Positions 17,392 through 26,663 of a stretch of 64,000 nucleotides of DNA are shown piece by piece (position 1 is the first letter of the stretch; every line of letters begins with the position of its first letter). Source of the DNA: Betaproteobacteria bacterium (GTDB lineage: Bacteria > Acidobacteriota > Terriglobia > Acidiferrales > UBA7541). The notes beneath the pieces are model-generated. The model saw only the letters and a list, made by a program, of their open reading frames with translations, was not told the origin of the DNA and ran no database searches. Made by a program: the position numbers and the translations under genes. Location of the stretch: the NCBI GenBank assembly GCA_903970165.1, contig CAJCHZ010000006.1, forward strand, positions 1 through 64,000. The letters run 5' to 3'.

Positions 17392-18111
17392 CTATCTATA
17401 CGTCAGCAGCGTGGGATCATCCAAGTGCTGGAACGAGTTAAATGTGCTGAGCGTGAAGCGATCGCCCGAAAATAAGAATTCGCTGTAGGAACAGTTGCGG
17501 GGCATCCAAGCCACTTTCAAAGTGTCCTGATGAGATAGGCGCAGGGCGCGCTGCACGGAAACGGCAACAGGCCCGCCGGAGGTGAAGACCACGTTATTCT
17601 CATTTTTACCCGCACCGGAGAGAAATCGATCAAGACCGCGGTTGACGCGGGCTATAAATGCGTCCCACGACTCGACGTCTGGAACGCTCAATTCTCCGTT
17701 GACCCAGAGGGAGACCACTGTTTCAAAGAGTCTTTGAAAATTCCTGCGGCGTTGGGGCGGGCTGTTGGCGTTGCGAACCGCAGCTTCGAGGTTGTGGATG
17801 TATGGGTTGCTTTCTGTAAGATGCGGAAGACTTTTTTCCAGGACTACGTCCCCTTGAAATTCGTCGAATTCTTCAAGAACGAGCGGCGGAGGAAAATCCA
17901 AATCGTTCTTTGCGTAAACTTCGCGCACGGCTTTTTCCGTGCCGCGATGGCGGACGCGCGGTCCCGTACAAACGCGATTAAAAGCGATTTTGTGCCGGGC
18001 CCAGTATTCTCCCAGAACGCGAGCCTGGACTTCGCCGGTCGGCGAGAGCTTGTCGTAGTCGGGCTCCAGGAAAGAAGCTTGCGCGTGTCTGACCAGAAAA
18101 ACTCGCCCCAT
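17392..18111 (-). CDS. Histidine phosphatase-family protein with atypical second motif
   Basis: A 239-aa protein of the phosphoglycerate-mutase-like superfamily. The N-terminal motif MGRVFLVRHAQAS carries the phospho-accepting His (RHA rather than RHG). A second Arg is in TGPRVRHRGT. The expected C-terminal catalytic His (usually in xHGG) is replaced: the sequence reads NNVVFTSGGPVAVSV. The enzyme may still act on small phosphoesters, as other FTSGG-type members are presumably active. Its position between the APH-type kinase and a beta-oxidation enzyme hints at a phosphorylated acyl intermediate as substrate, which is speculative. Confidence 0.83.
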   Translation of the reverse strand: MGRVFLVRHAQASFLEPDYDKLSPTGEVQARVLGEYWARHKIAFNRVCTGPRVRHRGTEKAVREVYAKNDLDFPPPLVLEEFDEFQGDVVLEKSLPHLTESNPYIHNLEAAVRNANSPPQRRRNFQRLFETVVSLWVNGELSVPDVESWDAFIARVNRGLDRFLSGAGKNENNVVFTSGGPVAVSVQRALRLSHQDTLKVAWMPRNCSYSEFLFSGDRFTLSTFNSFQHLDDPTLLTYR

Positions 18112-18188
18112 GGGTCACCCGAGTCCGTTGCGAAACTTGTAAGGAACAGCCCGCCGAGCTTGCAGAATATAGCGAGCTTCCACCGCAA

Positions 18189-18226
18189 AGAAAAGCGGCA
18201 GCAAGGCTGCCGCACTCCATATGGAG
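18189..18226 (-). repeat. MECGS-type terminator-like repeat
   Basis: Directly after the stop at 18227 the minus strand reads CTCCATATGGAG, then TGCGGCAGC-CTT-GCTGCCGC, then TTTTCTTTG. The 8-bp stem with a 3-base loop and following T-run is an intrinsic terminator. The same word order recurs at 13474-13510 (diverged) and 57719-57757, each just 3' of a gene. Confidence 0.7.
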
Positions 18227-20353
18227 CTAGGCGGCCGCGGTTTGTTCCTTGTTGAAATCGGCGAATTTTTTGCCTTCTGCCGCGAGGCGCTTCAAGAGAG
18301 GAGCCGGCTCCCAAAGTTCGCCATGCGCTTGGTGAAATTCTTCGATGCGATCGTAAACTTTTTTCAGGCCGACCGTGTCGGCGTACCACATCGGGCCACC
18401 GCGATGGGCCGGGAATCCGTAGCCGTTGAGATAGATGATGTCGATGTCGACGGCGCGGAGGGCAAAGCCTTCTTCCAGAATGCGGGCGCCTTCGTTGACT
18501 AACGCGTAGACGCAGCGATCGACGATTTCTTCAGGGGACACTTGGCGCTGCGGGACACCTGCTTCCGCGGACCACTTGCGAACCAGATTCGCGACTTCGG
18601 GATCGGAAATTGCGCGGCGGCTTTCATCGTACTTGTACCAGCCTGCCCCGGTTTTTTGTCCGTAACGACCCATTTCGCAAAGGTTATCGCCGGCGAAAGC
18701 CTGACGGATGCCGGGTTTTTCCAGATGGCGATATTCCTTGCGAATGCGCCAGCCTACATCGAGGCCTGCAAGATCGCCAACTGCGAGAGGGCCCATGGCC
18801 ATTCCGAAATCGTAGAGAGCGGAATCCACGGCTTCGACGCTCGCCCCTTCTTCCACCAGAAAAACGGATTCGCGCACGTAGGGATGGAACATCCGGTTGC
18901 CGACGAATCCACGACAGTTCCCAACCAGAACACCGATCTTGCCGATTTTTTTGGAGAGTTGCATCGCTGTGGCAATGACCTCTTTGCTTGTGACTTTGCC
19001 GCGTACGATTTCCAGGAGGCGCATCACGTTGGCGGGGCTGAAGAAGTGCGTGCCGATTACGGATTGCGGACGGGCGGTCGATGCAGCGATCTCATCGATA
19101 TTCAGGGTGGAAGTGTTGCTGGCGAGGATGGCGCCGGATTTGCAGACGCGGTCGAGTTCAGCAAAGACTTCTCTCTTCAGCGTCATGCCTTCGAAGACGG
19201 CTTCGATGACCAGATCCGCGTTTGCGAAGGCTTCGTACGAGAGTGTCGGCTGGATCAGCTTGAGGCGTTCGTCTACGAATTGCTGGGTGAAGCGGCCGCG
19301 TTTTACGGAGGTCGCATAATTTTTGTGAATGTTTGCGAGGCCGCGGTCCAGCGCGGCTTGGTCGGCTTCTTTTAGAAGAACAGGGATGCCGGCGTTGGCG
19401 AGAACCATGGCTATACCGCCGCCCATTGTTCCGGCGCCGACGACCGCGGCCGTGTTGACCGGAATGATTGGAGTTTCCTTGGGAATGTCGGGGATTTTGG
19501 CAACTTCGCGTTCGCCGAAGAAAACGTGGATGAGCGCTTTTGATTGATCGGAGAAAAGGCAATCGGTAAAGAGTTTGCGCTCGAGCTTGCAGCCTTCATC
19601 GAACGGCAGCCTCGTGGCGGCTTCCACTGCATCGATCGCAGCGAGCGGCGCCATCATACCGCGCTGCTTCTTGCGTGCATTTTCCCGGGCCGTAGTGAAG
19701 ACGGGGAGGTTTTGCTCCGCAGTGCCGAGCTTGTCGGTGCGTTCGCGCGTTTTATGGGCGGGAGCTTTTGCAATCTCACGGGCGAAGGAGACTGAGCCCG
19801 CGAGCAAGTCGCCATCGACCAGACGATCGACTATGCCAAATTTTAAAGCATCGGCGGCTTTGACTGGATTGCCTTCCGCGCACATTTCGACACCCTTAGC
19901 TGCGCCCGCGAGGCGTGGCAGGCGTTGCGTTCCGGCAGCACCGGGGATGAGGCCGAGCTTTACCTCGGGCTGACCGACTTGCGCGCTGGGTGCAGCGACG
20001 CGATAGTGGCCGGACATGGCAAGTTCAAGTCCGCCGCCGAAAGCGGTACCGTGAATGGCCATTACGATAGGCTTGCGGGAATCCTCAATTTTAAGAAGAA
20101 GGGAGGGAAGCTCCAGGCCGCCGCCAGATTTGCCGGAGGTGATTTTGCCGAATTCCTTGATATCAGCCCCTGCGACAAAAGTTTTGCCACCTCCAATCAG
20201 CACTGCGGCCTTGACGGAATCGTCTTTGGCGATTTGCTCGATTGCGGCGGCAATGCCTTCCGGGACGCCGGGGCTTACCGCGTTAACGGGCGGATTGTTG
20301 ATGGTGATGATGGCGATGTCATTGTCTTTTGTGAGTTGAACCAGGTCGCTCAT
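18227..20353 (-). CDS. Fused enoyl-CoA hydratase / 3-hydroxyacyl-CoA dehydrogenase (FadB/FadJ type)
   Basis: A 708-aa multifunctional beta-oxidation enzyme performing hydration of 2-enoyl-CoA and NAD-dependent oxidation of (S)-3-hydroxyacyl-CoA. The crotonase domain (about 1-190) shows FVAGADIKEF, the oxyanion segment HGTAFGGGLELAMSGHYRVA and GQPEVKLGLIPGAAGTQRLPRL with the catalytic Glu. The NAD-binding domain starts near residue 300 with AAVVGAGTMGGGIAMVLANAG. The two C-terminal HAD helical domains follow, including FSPANVMRLLEIVRG and a second repeat (YALVNEGARILEEGFALR). The partner thiolase (FadA/I) is not in the window. It is followed by a terminator-like repeat, but the histidine phosphatase gene continues on the same strand. 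Confidence 0.95.
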   Translation of the reverse strand: MSDLVQLTKDNDIAIITINNPPVNAVSPGVPEGIAAAIEQIAKDDSVKAAVLIGGGKTFVAGADIKEFGKITSGKSGGGLELPSLLLKIEDSRKPIVMAIHGTAFGGGLELAMSGHYRVAAPSAQVGQPEVKLGLIPGAAGTQRLPRLAGAAKGVEMCAEGNPVKAADALKFGIVDRLVDGDLLAGSVSFAREIAKAPAHKTRERTDKLGTAEQNLPVFTTARENARKKQRGMMAPLAAIDAVEAATRLPFDEGCKLERKLFTDCLFSDQSKALIHVFFGEREVAKIPDIPKETPIIPVNTAAVVGAGTMGGGIAMVLANAGIPVLLKEADQAALDRGLANIHKNYATSVKRGRFTQQFVDERLKLIQPTLSYEAFANADLVIEAVFEGMTLKREVFAELDRVCKSGAILASNTSTLNIDEIAASTARPQSVIGTHFFSPANVMRLLEIVRGKVTSKEVIATAMQLSKKIGKIGVLVGNCRGFVGNRMFHPYVRESVFLVEEGASVEAVDSALYDFGMAMGPLAVGDLAGLDVGWRIRKEYRHLEKPGIRQAFAGDNLCEMGRYGQKTGAGWYKYDESRRAISDPEVANLVRKWSAEAGVPQRQVSPEEIVDRCVYALVNEGARILEEGFALRAVDIDIIYLNGYGFPAHRGGPMWYADTVGLKKVYDRIEEFHQAHGELWEPAPLLKRLAAEGKKFADFNKEQTAAA

Positions 20354-20441
20354 GGCTGCGTGCTCTTTCTCGTGAATTTACTTTGGCGCTTGAAGAATTT
20401 GCTCTCGATCGAACGGAGTTATGCAACGTTCCTTGTGATGC

Positions 20442-22061
20442 TTAGCTGGAGCCGGATTTGCGCGTCGCGAATTCCGGGCGAATGGTGTCCTGGCCCCCCC
20501 AATATTTTTTGCGCAATTCCCTTTTCAGAATTTTGCCCGTGCCAGTCTTCGGCAGGCTGGCGAAAAATTCAACAGAGCGAGGACATTTATAGTGAGCTAT
20601 GCGACTTCGACAGAACTCGATGAGCTCGGATTCGGTTAGTTGTGCGCCAGGCTTCAGGACGACCAGGGCTTTGGGAACTTCTCCCCATTTTTCATCCGGA
20701 ACTGCGATTACGGCAACTTCGTAGACTCCAGGGTTAGCGAGCAAGGCTTTTTCCACTTCGAGCGACGAAATATTCTCTCCGCCGCTGACGATAATTTCTT
20801 TCTTACGGTCGACAACCAGAAGGTAGCCGTCTTCGTTGATCGTCGCCATGTCGCCAGTGTGAAACCAGCCGCCGCGCATAGCTTCCGCAGTGGCTTCCGG
20901 CTGCCCCCAGTAGCCCTCCATCACTACGTCACTGCGCGTGACAATTTCGCCGATACTGACGCCGTCGTGGGGAACATCTTGATCGTTCGCATCGACGACA
21001 CGAATCTCAACGCCTGCCATCGCGAAACCGGTCATGGCCTGCCCGATATACTTTTGATCCCCCTCCCAACTGATGCCGGGCTTCATCCGGGAAACGGTGA
21101 GTGTCGGAGAGGTCTCCGTGAGTCCGTAACCGGAACGGCAAGACCCACCGAGTTTTTCTTCGACTTCGCGCACAAGTGTCGGAGAGGAAGCAGCACCACC
21201 AATGTTGATGACGCGCAGACTGCTCAGATCGTAGTTCGGTCGGTCGGGACAATTGACCAGCGCGGTGGCCATGGCCGGGACGAGGCACATCGTGCGAACG
21301 CGTTCCTGCTCGATCAAATGGAAGATTTTTTTGGTCTCGAAACGTTTCAACATAACGTGCTTTCCGCCGCTGAGGGCAAGCGTGTGAGCGGTGCCCCAAC
21401 CGTTGGCGTGAAATAACGGAATGGTATGCAGGTAGATGGCCTCCAAAGTCGGATCGTCGGTGGTGCAGGCGTAGAGAGTGTGCATGTAAATATTTCTGTG
21501 CGTGAGCATTACGCCCTTGGGATTGGCGCTGGTTCCACTCGTGTAAAACACTTCCGCGACGCTATTTTCATCGACGTCCATGATGTCCGTTCTAAACGGA
21601 GAGGCGGAAGCGAGCAAATCCTCGTAGTTTTTTGATGCCATCCAATCGGCTTGAGGAGCGCTGTCCAGCATGTAAAACACTTCTACTCCTGGAACCGTTT
21701 TTCGAAAGGATTCCACCGCGGGAAGGAATTCTTTTTCGAGAAATAGAACTTTTGCTCCAGCGTCGTTCAGAATGAAGCCGAGTTCGTGGGGAGCGAGGCG
21801 AATGTTCAGCGGGAGCAGGATTGCCCCAGCATCGAGCACACCGTAGTAAGCCTCGAGCAGGCGATGGCAGTTCATGCTAAGGAACGCGACACGGTCACCG
21901 GGCTTTACACCGCTTGCGCGCAGCGCGCCCGCCAATCGAGCCGCGCGGTCGGCAAATTCCGCGTAAGTGAAGCGGAGGTCTCCGCAAACGACGGCGGTTC
22001 TGCAGGGATATTGTTGTTGCGCGTATCGCAGACAGCGCAAGGGCGTCAGTGGAATATTCAT
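20442..22061 (-). CDS. Acyl-CoA ligase (AMP-binding, ANL superfamily)
   Basis: A 539-aa adenylate-forming ligase that would activate a carboxylic acid with ATP and CoA. Motifs in order: EVFYTSGTSANPKGVMLTHRN (P-loop-like A3), YGLTETSPT (A5), GWFHTGDMATINEDGYLLVVDRKKEI (A7-A8), and the C-terminal catalytic Lys in PKTGTGKILKRELR (A10). The overall pattern resembles medium/long-chain fatty acyl-CoA ligases. It begins 17 bases after the SDR stop and belongs to the same minus-strand run, so it likely supplies the acyl-CoA used by the downstream enzymes. Confidence 0.93.
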   Translation of the reverse strand: MNIPLTPLRCLRYAQQQYPCRTAVVCGDLRFTYAEFADRAARLAGALRASGVKPGDRVAFLSMNCHRLLEAYYGVLDAGAILLPLNIRLAPHELGFILNDAGAKVLFLEKEFLPAVESFRKTVPGVEVFYMLDSAPQADWMASKNYEDLLASASPFRTDIMDVDENSVAEVFYTSGTSANPKGVMLTHRNIYMHTLYACTTDDPTLEAIYLHTIPLFHANGWGTAHTLALSGGKHVMLKRFETKKIFHLIEQERVRTMCLVPAMATALVNCPDRPNYDLSSLRVINIGGAASSPTLVREVEEKLGGSCRSGYGLTETSPTLTVSRMKPGISWEGDQKYIGQAMTGFAMAGVEIRVVDANDQDVPHDGVSIGEIVTRSDVVMEGYWGQPEATAEAMRGGWFHTGDMATINEDGYLLVVDRKKEIIVSGGENISSLEVEKALLANPGVYEVAVIAVPDEKWGEVPKALVVLKPGAQLTESELIEFCRSRIAHYKCPRSVEFFASLPKTGTGKILKRELRKKYWGGQDTIRPEFATRKSGSS

Positions 22062-22078
22062 GGTTTGTGCAAAGCCTG

Positions 22079-22846
22079 CTAAGCGGTTTGCCCTCCGTCT
22101 ACAACGAGAACCTGGCCGGTCACGTAGTCTGATGCGTCGGATGAAAGAAAAACGGCCGCGCCCTTCAAGTCGTGGTCATTGCCGAAGCGTCGAACGGGAA
22201 TTTTGTTCAGGAACGCTTCTTTATTACGTTCGATCACAACTTGCGACATATTCGTTGGGAACCAACCCGGTGCGATGCTGTTGACCTGGATGTTGTCGAT
22301 GCCCCATTTGCAGGCCAGGTCTTTCGTGAAGGCAATGACGCCGCCTTTGCTGGCGTGGTACCCGATGGCTTGAAATTCCGGCGGAGCTCCGTGAATGCCC
22401 GCGACGGAGGCAATGTTGATGATTTTTCCGCGACGCTGCGCAACCATCTGTCTTCCGGCTGCTTGAGAGAAAAGAAAAGTTCCGGTGAGATTCGTTTCAA
22501 TCACTTTATTCCAGTGCTCAAGGCGCATTTCTTCCACCGGAGCGCCCCACGACGTGCCTGCATTGTTGATGAGAATATCCAGTCGGCCGAAGTGCGAAAC
22601 GGTGGCGTCCACCACTTCCTGCACGTTTGCCGGATTTTTGACATCGCAGCCGAGCGCCAAAGTCTTTACGCCCAGCGCCCGCAATTCCGCGGCGGCTTGT
22701 TCGCAGCGCTCCTTCTTACGCGCGCAGAGAACCAGATTTGCGCCCATTTCGGCAAGTCCTTCGGCCATTTGACGGCCGAGGCCGATGGAACCGCCCGTGA
22801 TGATGGCGACGCGTCCAGAGAGGTCGAAAAGTTGACGGACGTTCAT
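22079..22846 (-). CDS. Short-chain dehydrogenase/reductase (SDR, FabG-like)
   Basis: A 255-aa Rossmann-fold NAD(P)-dependent oxidoreductase. Features are VAIITGGSIGLGRQMAEGLA (cofactor loop TGGxxGxG), NNAGT, INIASVAGI (catalytic Ser) and GYHASKGG (Tyr-x3-Lys), and the C-terminal VTGQVLVVDGGQTA. The ATG at 22846 is chosen because the SDR fold begins right after it; the upstream in-frame extension to 22996 lacks similarity. Its position just upstream of the acyl-CoA ligase suggests reduction or oxidation of a keto/hydroxy acyl compound, as the SDR LvaD does in levulinate catabolism. This assignment is inference. Confidence 0.9.
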   Translation of the reverse strand: MNVRQLFDLSGRVAIITGGSIGLGRQMAEGLAEMGANLVLCARKKERCEQAAAELRALGVKTLALGCDVKNPANVQEVVDATVSHFGRLDILINNAGTSWGAPVEEMRLEHWNKVIETNLTGTFLFSQAAGRQMVAQRRGKIINIASVAGIHGAPPEFQAIGYHASKGGVIAFTKDLACKWGIDNIQVNSIAPGWFPTNMSQVVIERNKEAFLNKIPVRRFGNDHDLKGAAVFLSSDASDYVTGQVLVVDGGQTA

Positions 22847-23011
22847 CAGATTAAACGCGCTTTCTCCGCCAAACCGCCTTTGAATAAGCCAAAAACCAGC
22901 TAATGGCCGCCGATTCGCGCCTTGGAAAGTACTAAAAGCACGAGCGTACGCCAAGCTCGAATTCTGCTTTCGCACAAACTTTGTGACACTCGGCAAGAGC
23001 CGCGGGATGAC

Positions 23012-24031
23012 TTACTGGGGCGTAAGAACCACGCGGCCTGCGATTTTCCCCTGACGCAATTCTTCCAGAACTTCATTCACTTGGGCAAGTGGCCCGGTGG
23101 CAACATGACATCGGAGTGTGCCGGCGGCGGCCATGGCGAGAACTTCTCGCAGATCCTTGCGGGTGCCTACGGCGGAGGCCTGGATGTGGACTTCGCCCGC
23201 GGCCATCATGATGGGAGGGAAACAGATGTTTTCGGATGGAAGGCCCACTACCAGCAGAGTGCCGTGAGACCGCAAGCAACCGAAGGCCGTGTCGTAGGCA
23301 GCTTTCGCGGCGGAGGTGACGATGGCCACGTGAGCGCCGCCTGTGGAACGAAACTCTTTCACGACATTGGTTGCAGAGGCGTTCAGGGTCCGGAAAGCAC
23401 CGAGGACGGATGCTGTCGCAAGTTTTTCTTCCGAGATATCGACAGCTGTGACTTGTGCTCCAATGCTGACTCCTATCTGAATGGCAAACTGCCCCAGACC
23501 ACCGGCTCCGAAAACGGCGAGGCGCTGGCCGGCTGAAATTTTCGATTGGCTCAGGGCGCGATAGACAGTAACTCCGGCGCAGAAAATCGGAGCTGCTTCG
23601 ATGGAGGAGAGCTCCGATGGAATTTTCTCTGTGTGGCTCGCGGGGGCTTTCACAAATTCGGCATAGCCACCGTCTACTGTGACTCCTGTGATTTGTTGTT
23701 TGGAGCAAAGATTTTCGTTGCCTTCGCGGCAGGATTCGCATTCGCCGCACGTCCAATAAATCCAGGGTACGCCGACGCGATCGCCGATGCTTAAGCCATG
23801 GACTGCGTCTCCCAGGGCAGCCACACGACCGGCGATCTCATGGCCGAGAATCAGCGGGATTTTTGTGATGCGCGCGAATTGCGGCCAATCGCCGTCCGCG
23901 ACGTGCAGGTCGGAATGGCAGACGCCGCAGGCTTCGACTTTTATTAGAACTTCGCCTGGACCAGGTTTCGGTTCAGGAACATGTTCGAGCGCTAGCGGCT
24001 TCTTGAATTCGTGAAGTACGGCAGCTTTCAT
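23012..24031 (-). CDS. Zinc-dependent alcohol dehydrogenase (MDR family)
   Basis: A 339-aa medium-chain NAD(P)-dependent alcohol dehydrogenase. The catalytic zinc site is visible in CGVCHSDLH and GHEIAG, and the structural zinc site in CGECESCREGNENLC (four Cys). The nucleotide fold has VFGAGGLGQFAIQIG. Its start ATG directly abuts the stop of the upstream MFS gene, so the two are almost certainly co-transcribed. The substrate is unknown; a short alcohol or a hydroxy acid derived from imported material is possible. A second paralogue sits at 59902-60936. Confidence 0.92.
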   Translation of the reverse strand: MKAAVLHEFKKPLALEHVPEPKPGPGEVLIKVEACGVCHSDLHVADGDWPQFARITKIPLILGHEIAGRVAALGDAVHGLSIGDRVGVPWIYWTCGECESCREGNENLCSKQQITGVTVDGGYAEFVKAPASHTEKIPSELSSIEAAPIFCAGVTVYRALSQSKISAGQRLAVFGAGGLGQFAIQIGVSIGAQVTAVDISEEKLATASVLGAFRTLNASATNVVKEFRSTGGAHVAIVTSAAKAAYDTAFGCLRSHGTLLVVGLPSENICFPPIMMAAGEVHIQASAVGTRKDLREVLAMAAAGTLRCHVATGPLAQVNEVLEELRQGKIAGRVVLTPQ

Positions 24032-25267
24032 TTAGTCTCTTCCCGGAACAGGCAAAGCACCCGTCTCACGAACGAAGCTTCGGCTATGGCGTTCCGTGCC
24101 GAGCAAGAGGAGCACGATCAGCGTGAGGATGGTGACGATTTCGAAGCCAGCGATAGCCCATTGATAGCCGACCTTATCGCGCAGCGCGTATTGGATGGTG
24201 TTTGTGCCCGACGCAAATAAAATTCCCAACTGATAGGTGAAGCCGGGCATCAAGCCGCGGGTCGAGTCCGCCGACATTTCGTTCAGATGAACGGGGATAA
24301 TCCCCCAGGCGCCTTGTACTCCAGCTTGCATCAAAAAAGCAGCGCACATGATGGTAAGGAGGCTGCCACCAAAGGCCCACCATGGAATCATGGCCAACGA
24401 CAAACCCAGAGCGGCAATCATGCCTTTGCGCCGTCCGGTCGCCTGCGACAGTTGGCCAAAAATAATGGCCCCGACGACTGAGCCTATGCTGTAAATGATC
24501 GCGATGTTGGCGCGGATTGCCCCCGTAGCGTGATGGACCTCCTGCAAAAAGTCCGGATACAAATCTTGTGTACCGTGCGAAAGAAACATCATGAAGGTCA
24601 TCAGAACGACCAGATAGAGGAAGCGCCGCCACTGCCCCGCCACAATGCGCAGGACTTGTCCCATGGTCGCTACGCGGTGTTGCTTCCAGGCTTCCGACTC
24701 AGGAACTTTTGTGCGGATGTAGAGAGCCAGGAGGGCGGGCAAAGCGCCAATCCAAAACATGGGCCGCCATCCCCAGGCAGGTAAGATGAAACGCGCCGCC
24801 AGTGCCGCAAGCAAATTCCCGATCGAATAGCCGCACTGCAAAGTTCCGCTCAGCACGCCACGCCAACGAACCGGCGCCGCTTCCATTGCGAGAGAAGCGC
24901 CAACACCCCATTCGCCGCCCATGCCAATGCCAAACAGCGCGCGCATCACAAGAAAGAATTTGTAGTTCGGCGAAAATCCGCAAAGCACTTCTACAACGGA
25001 AAAATAAATGACGTTCAGCATCAGCGGGATACGACGCCCGTAGCGGTCGGAAAGCAGGCCGAAGAGCAGGGCGCCCACGGGACGCATGGCGAGCGTCGCA
25101 AACGTGGTAAAGATAATCTCCTTCTTGGTCACGCCGAACTGGCGGGCGAGCACGTCATACATGAAGATGATAACGAAGAAGTCGAAGGCATCGAGCGTCC
25201 ATCCCAGGAATCCTGCGAGGACGGCGTGACGTGCGCCTGTTTTTGGGTTCGTTGTCTGGGGCGTCAT
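24032..25267 (-). CDS. MFS transporter, metabolite:H+ symporter type
   Basis: A 411-aa permease with about 12 transmembrane helices. The start ARHAVLAGFLGWTLDAFDFFVIIF and the loop 2-3 motif GLLSDRYGRRIPL, plus GIGMGGEWGVGASLAMEAAP, are typical of the NanT/ShiA/JEN-like metabolite:H+ symporters that import sialic acid, lactate or aromatic acids. Substrate cannot be decided. The gene sits immediately upstream (0 bases) of the alcohol dehydrogenase. The next upstream gene encodes a similar MFS carrier, and the pair probably arose by duplication or shared recruitment. Confidence 0.9.
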   Translation of the reverse strand: MTPQTTNPKTGARHAVLAGFLGWTLDAFDFFVIIFMYDVLARQFGVTKKEIIFTTFATLAMRPVGALLFGLLSDRYGRRIPLMLNVIYFSVVEVLCGFSPNYKFFLVMRALFGIGMGGEWGVGASLAMEAAPVRWRGVLSGTLQCGYSIGNLLAALAARFILPAWGWRPMFWIGALPALLALYIRTKVPESEAWKQHRVATMGQVLRIVAGQWRRFLYLVVLMTFMMFLSHGTQDLYPDFLQEVHHATGAIRANIAIIYSIGSVVGAIIFGQLSQATGRRKGMIAALGLSLAMIPWWAFGGSLLTIMCAAFLMQAGVQGAWGIIPVHLNEMSADSTRGLMPGFTYQLGILFASGTNTIQYALRDKVGYQWAIAGFEIVTILTLIVLLLLGTERHSRSFVRETGALPVPGRD

Positions 25268-25328
25268 TTTTTTGATTAGCGAATTTATCCTCTTGGTTTC
25301 AAATTCACCGAGTGCTGGTTTCAGATTC

Positions 25329-25346
25329 GCCGACCTAAAGGTCGGC
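25329..25346 (-). terminator. Hairpin after the upstream MFS gene
   Basis: GCCGACC-TAAA-GGTCGGC is a perfect 7-bp stem with a 4-base loop, starting two bases past the minus-strand stop at 25349. No strong T-run follows (GAATCTG), so it may be a partial terminator or 3'-end protection element between the two MFS genes. Confidence 0.5.
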
Positions 25347-25348
25347 CG

Positions 25349-26656
25349 CTACTGTGGTAATGGTTGGCCGCGCGTCTCCATTCCGAATGGAATTAGAAGC
25401 AAGCCTATGGCGAAGCCGATTGCTGTTAGTGCTACGGGAAGGCCCAGGGAGCCGTATCGTTGAACGCCTGCGCCGACCAGGAATGTGATCGCTGCTCCGC
25501 CGAAACGCGCGAAAGACGTGGAAAAGGCAAACGCGCTGGCGCGGCATTCCGTCGGATATTGTTCCGGGAGCCAAAGCGTGTATACCGCGAAGTTGGCTCC
25601 GCCCAAGCCCAGAAAAAAAAGACAGACGAAAAACCACGGAAGAGCCGTTGGGCCCAGGTAGTAGATTTTACCGAATGTGAGGATAACGAATATGGTCATC
25701 AGGGCAAAGAAGAAACCCAAAGCGCCGCGACGACCGAAGCGTTCGGCTAACCACGGCATCGCGAGGCACCCCAGGATCGTGGCAAAGGCTACGAGCATCG
25801 TCGCACGAGAAGCAAGTTGAGCCGCCTCTGGCCCGACGCGGCCGCCAGCTTCGGCGAGGGACGTTACGGCAGCAGGCACATAAACCGTTCCAGCCCACAA
25901 TCCACAAATCGAGGCCAACATAAACAAAGAGTTCAATATCGTGCGGCGGCGCAGCACGGGCGAAAATAGTGCAACAAAAGGGCGATGAATCTGCCATGAA
26001 CGAACGACGTCAACTTTTTGTGACCAACGCGACGGTTCCCTGACTCCGTGGCGAACCCAGGCGAGGAGCAGGGCCGGCAATCCTCCGAAGGCAAACATAT
26101 ACCGCCAGCCATAGCGGCTGCCAATCAGATAGTTGGCGAGCGCCGCCAGAAAAATGCCGACGTAATATCCGGTGTGCATGTAGCCTGCACCTGAGCGGCG
26201 GCGATTTTCCGGCCACTCTTCCGCGACAAACGTGCCGCCCATGGCCCATTCGCCTCCGATTCCAATTCCTGCGAGAAGGCGCAACACTGCCAATTGCCAG
26301 ACATTGGTCACCAGCGCGCTCAGAAAAGTGAAAACCGAGTACCACACAATCGTGATCATCAACGTGCGAATGCGGCCAAACTTGTCGCCCACCGGTCCCC
26401 ACAAAAAAGCGAGACCCCATCCGAAGAGAAAGAGCGCAAAAAGCAAGCCGCCGTAAAAACCAATGCTGCCTTTGCTGGCTACAATGCCAGAGCGCGGAAG
26501 AAGATCCCGAAGAGATGGCAGTAGAACCAATGCGTAGATAAACGAGTCCATGCCGTCTAGAGTCCATCCGCCCCAGGCGGCCCAAAAGCCTCGAATCTGA
26601 TTTCCGGTGAGCGGAGCGGTTGGAGATTTGTGATCGGCTGAAGATTCAAGAGGCAT
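25349..26656 (-). CDS. MFS transporter, sugar/organic acid symporter-like (NanT-like)
   Basis: A 435-aa multipass permease of about 12 helices. Segments include [37 protein letters not shown] (loop 2-3 motif) and [25 protein letters not shown], all like the sialate/shikimate/4-hydroxybenzoate symporter group. It diverges from the NagB-like gene across about 170 bases and heads the long minus-strand run. The amino-sugar and uronate genes next door make a sugar-acid substrate plausible but unproven. Confidence 0.9.
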   Translation of the reverse strand: MPLESSADHKSPTAPLTGNQIRGFWAAWGGWTLDGMDSFIYALVLLPSLRDLLPRSGIVASKGSIGFYGGLLFALFLFGWGLAFLWGPVGDKFGRIRTLMITIVWYSVFTFLSALVTNVWQLAVLRLLAGIGIGGEWAMGGTFVAEEWPENRRRSGAGYMHTGYYVGIFLAALANYLIGSRYGWRYMFAFGGLPALLLAWVRHGVREPSRWSQKVDVVRSWQIHRPFVALFSPVLRRRTILNSLFMLASICGLWAGTVYVPAAVTSLAEAGGRVGPEAAQLASRATMLVAFATILGCLAMPWLAERFGRRGALGFFFALMTIFVILTFGKIYYLGPTALPWFFVCLFFLGLGGANFAVYTLWLPEQYPTECRASAFAFSTSFARFGGAAITFLVGAGVQRYGSLGLPVALTAIGFAIGLLLIPFGMETRGQPLPQ

Positions 26657-26663
26657 CGTGCGA

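Noticed and set aside
17978..18220. Small protein starting MECGSLAAAFLC
   Set aside because: It reads the terminator repeat and then an out-of-frame part of the histidine phosphatase; no independent gene.
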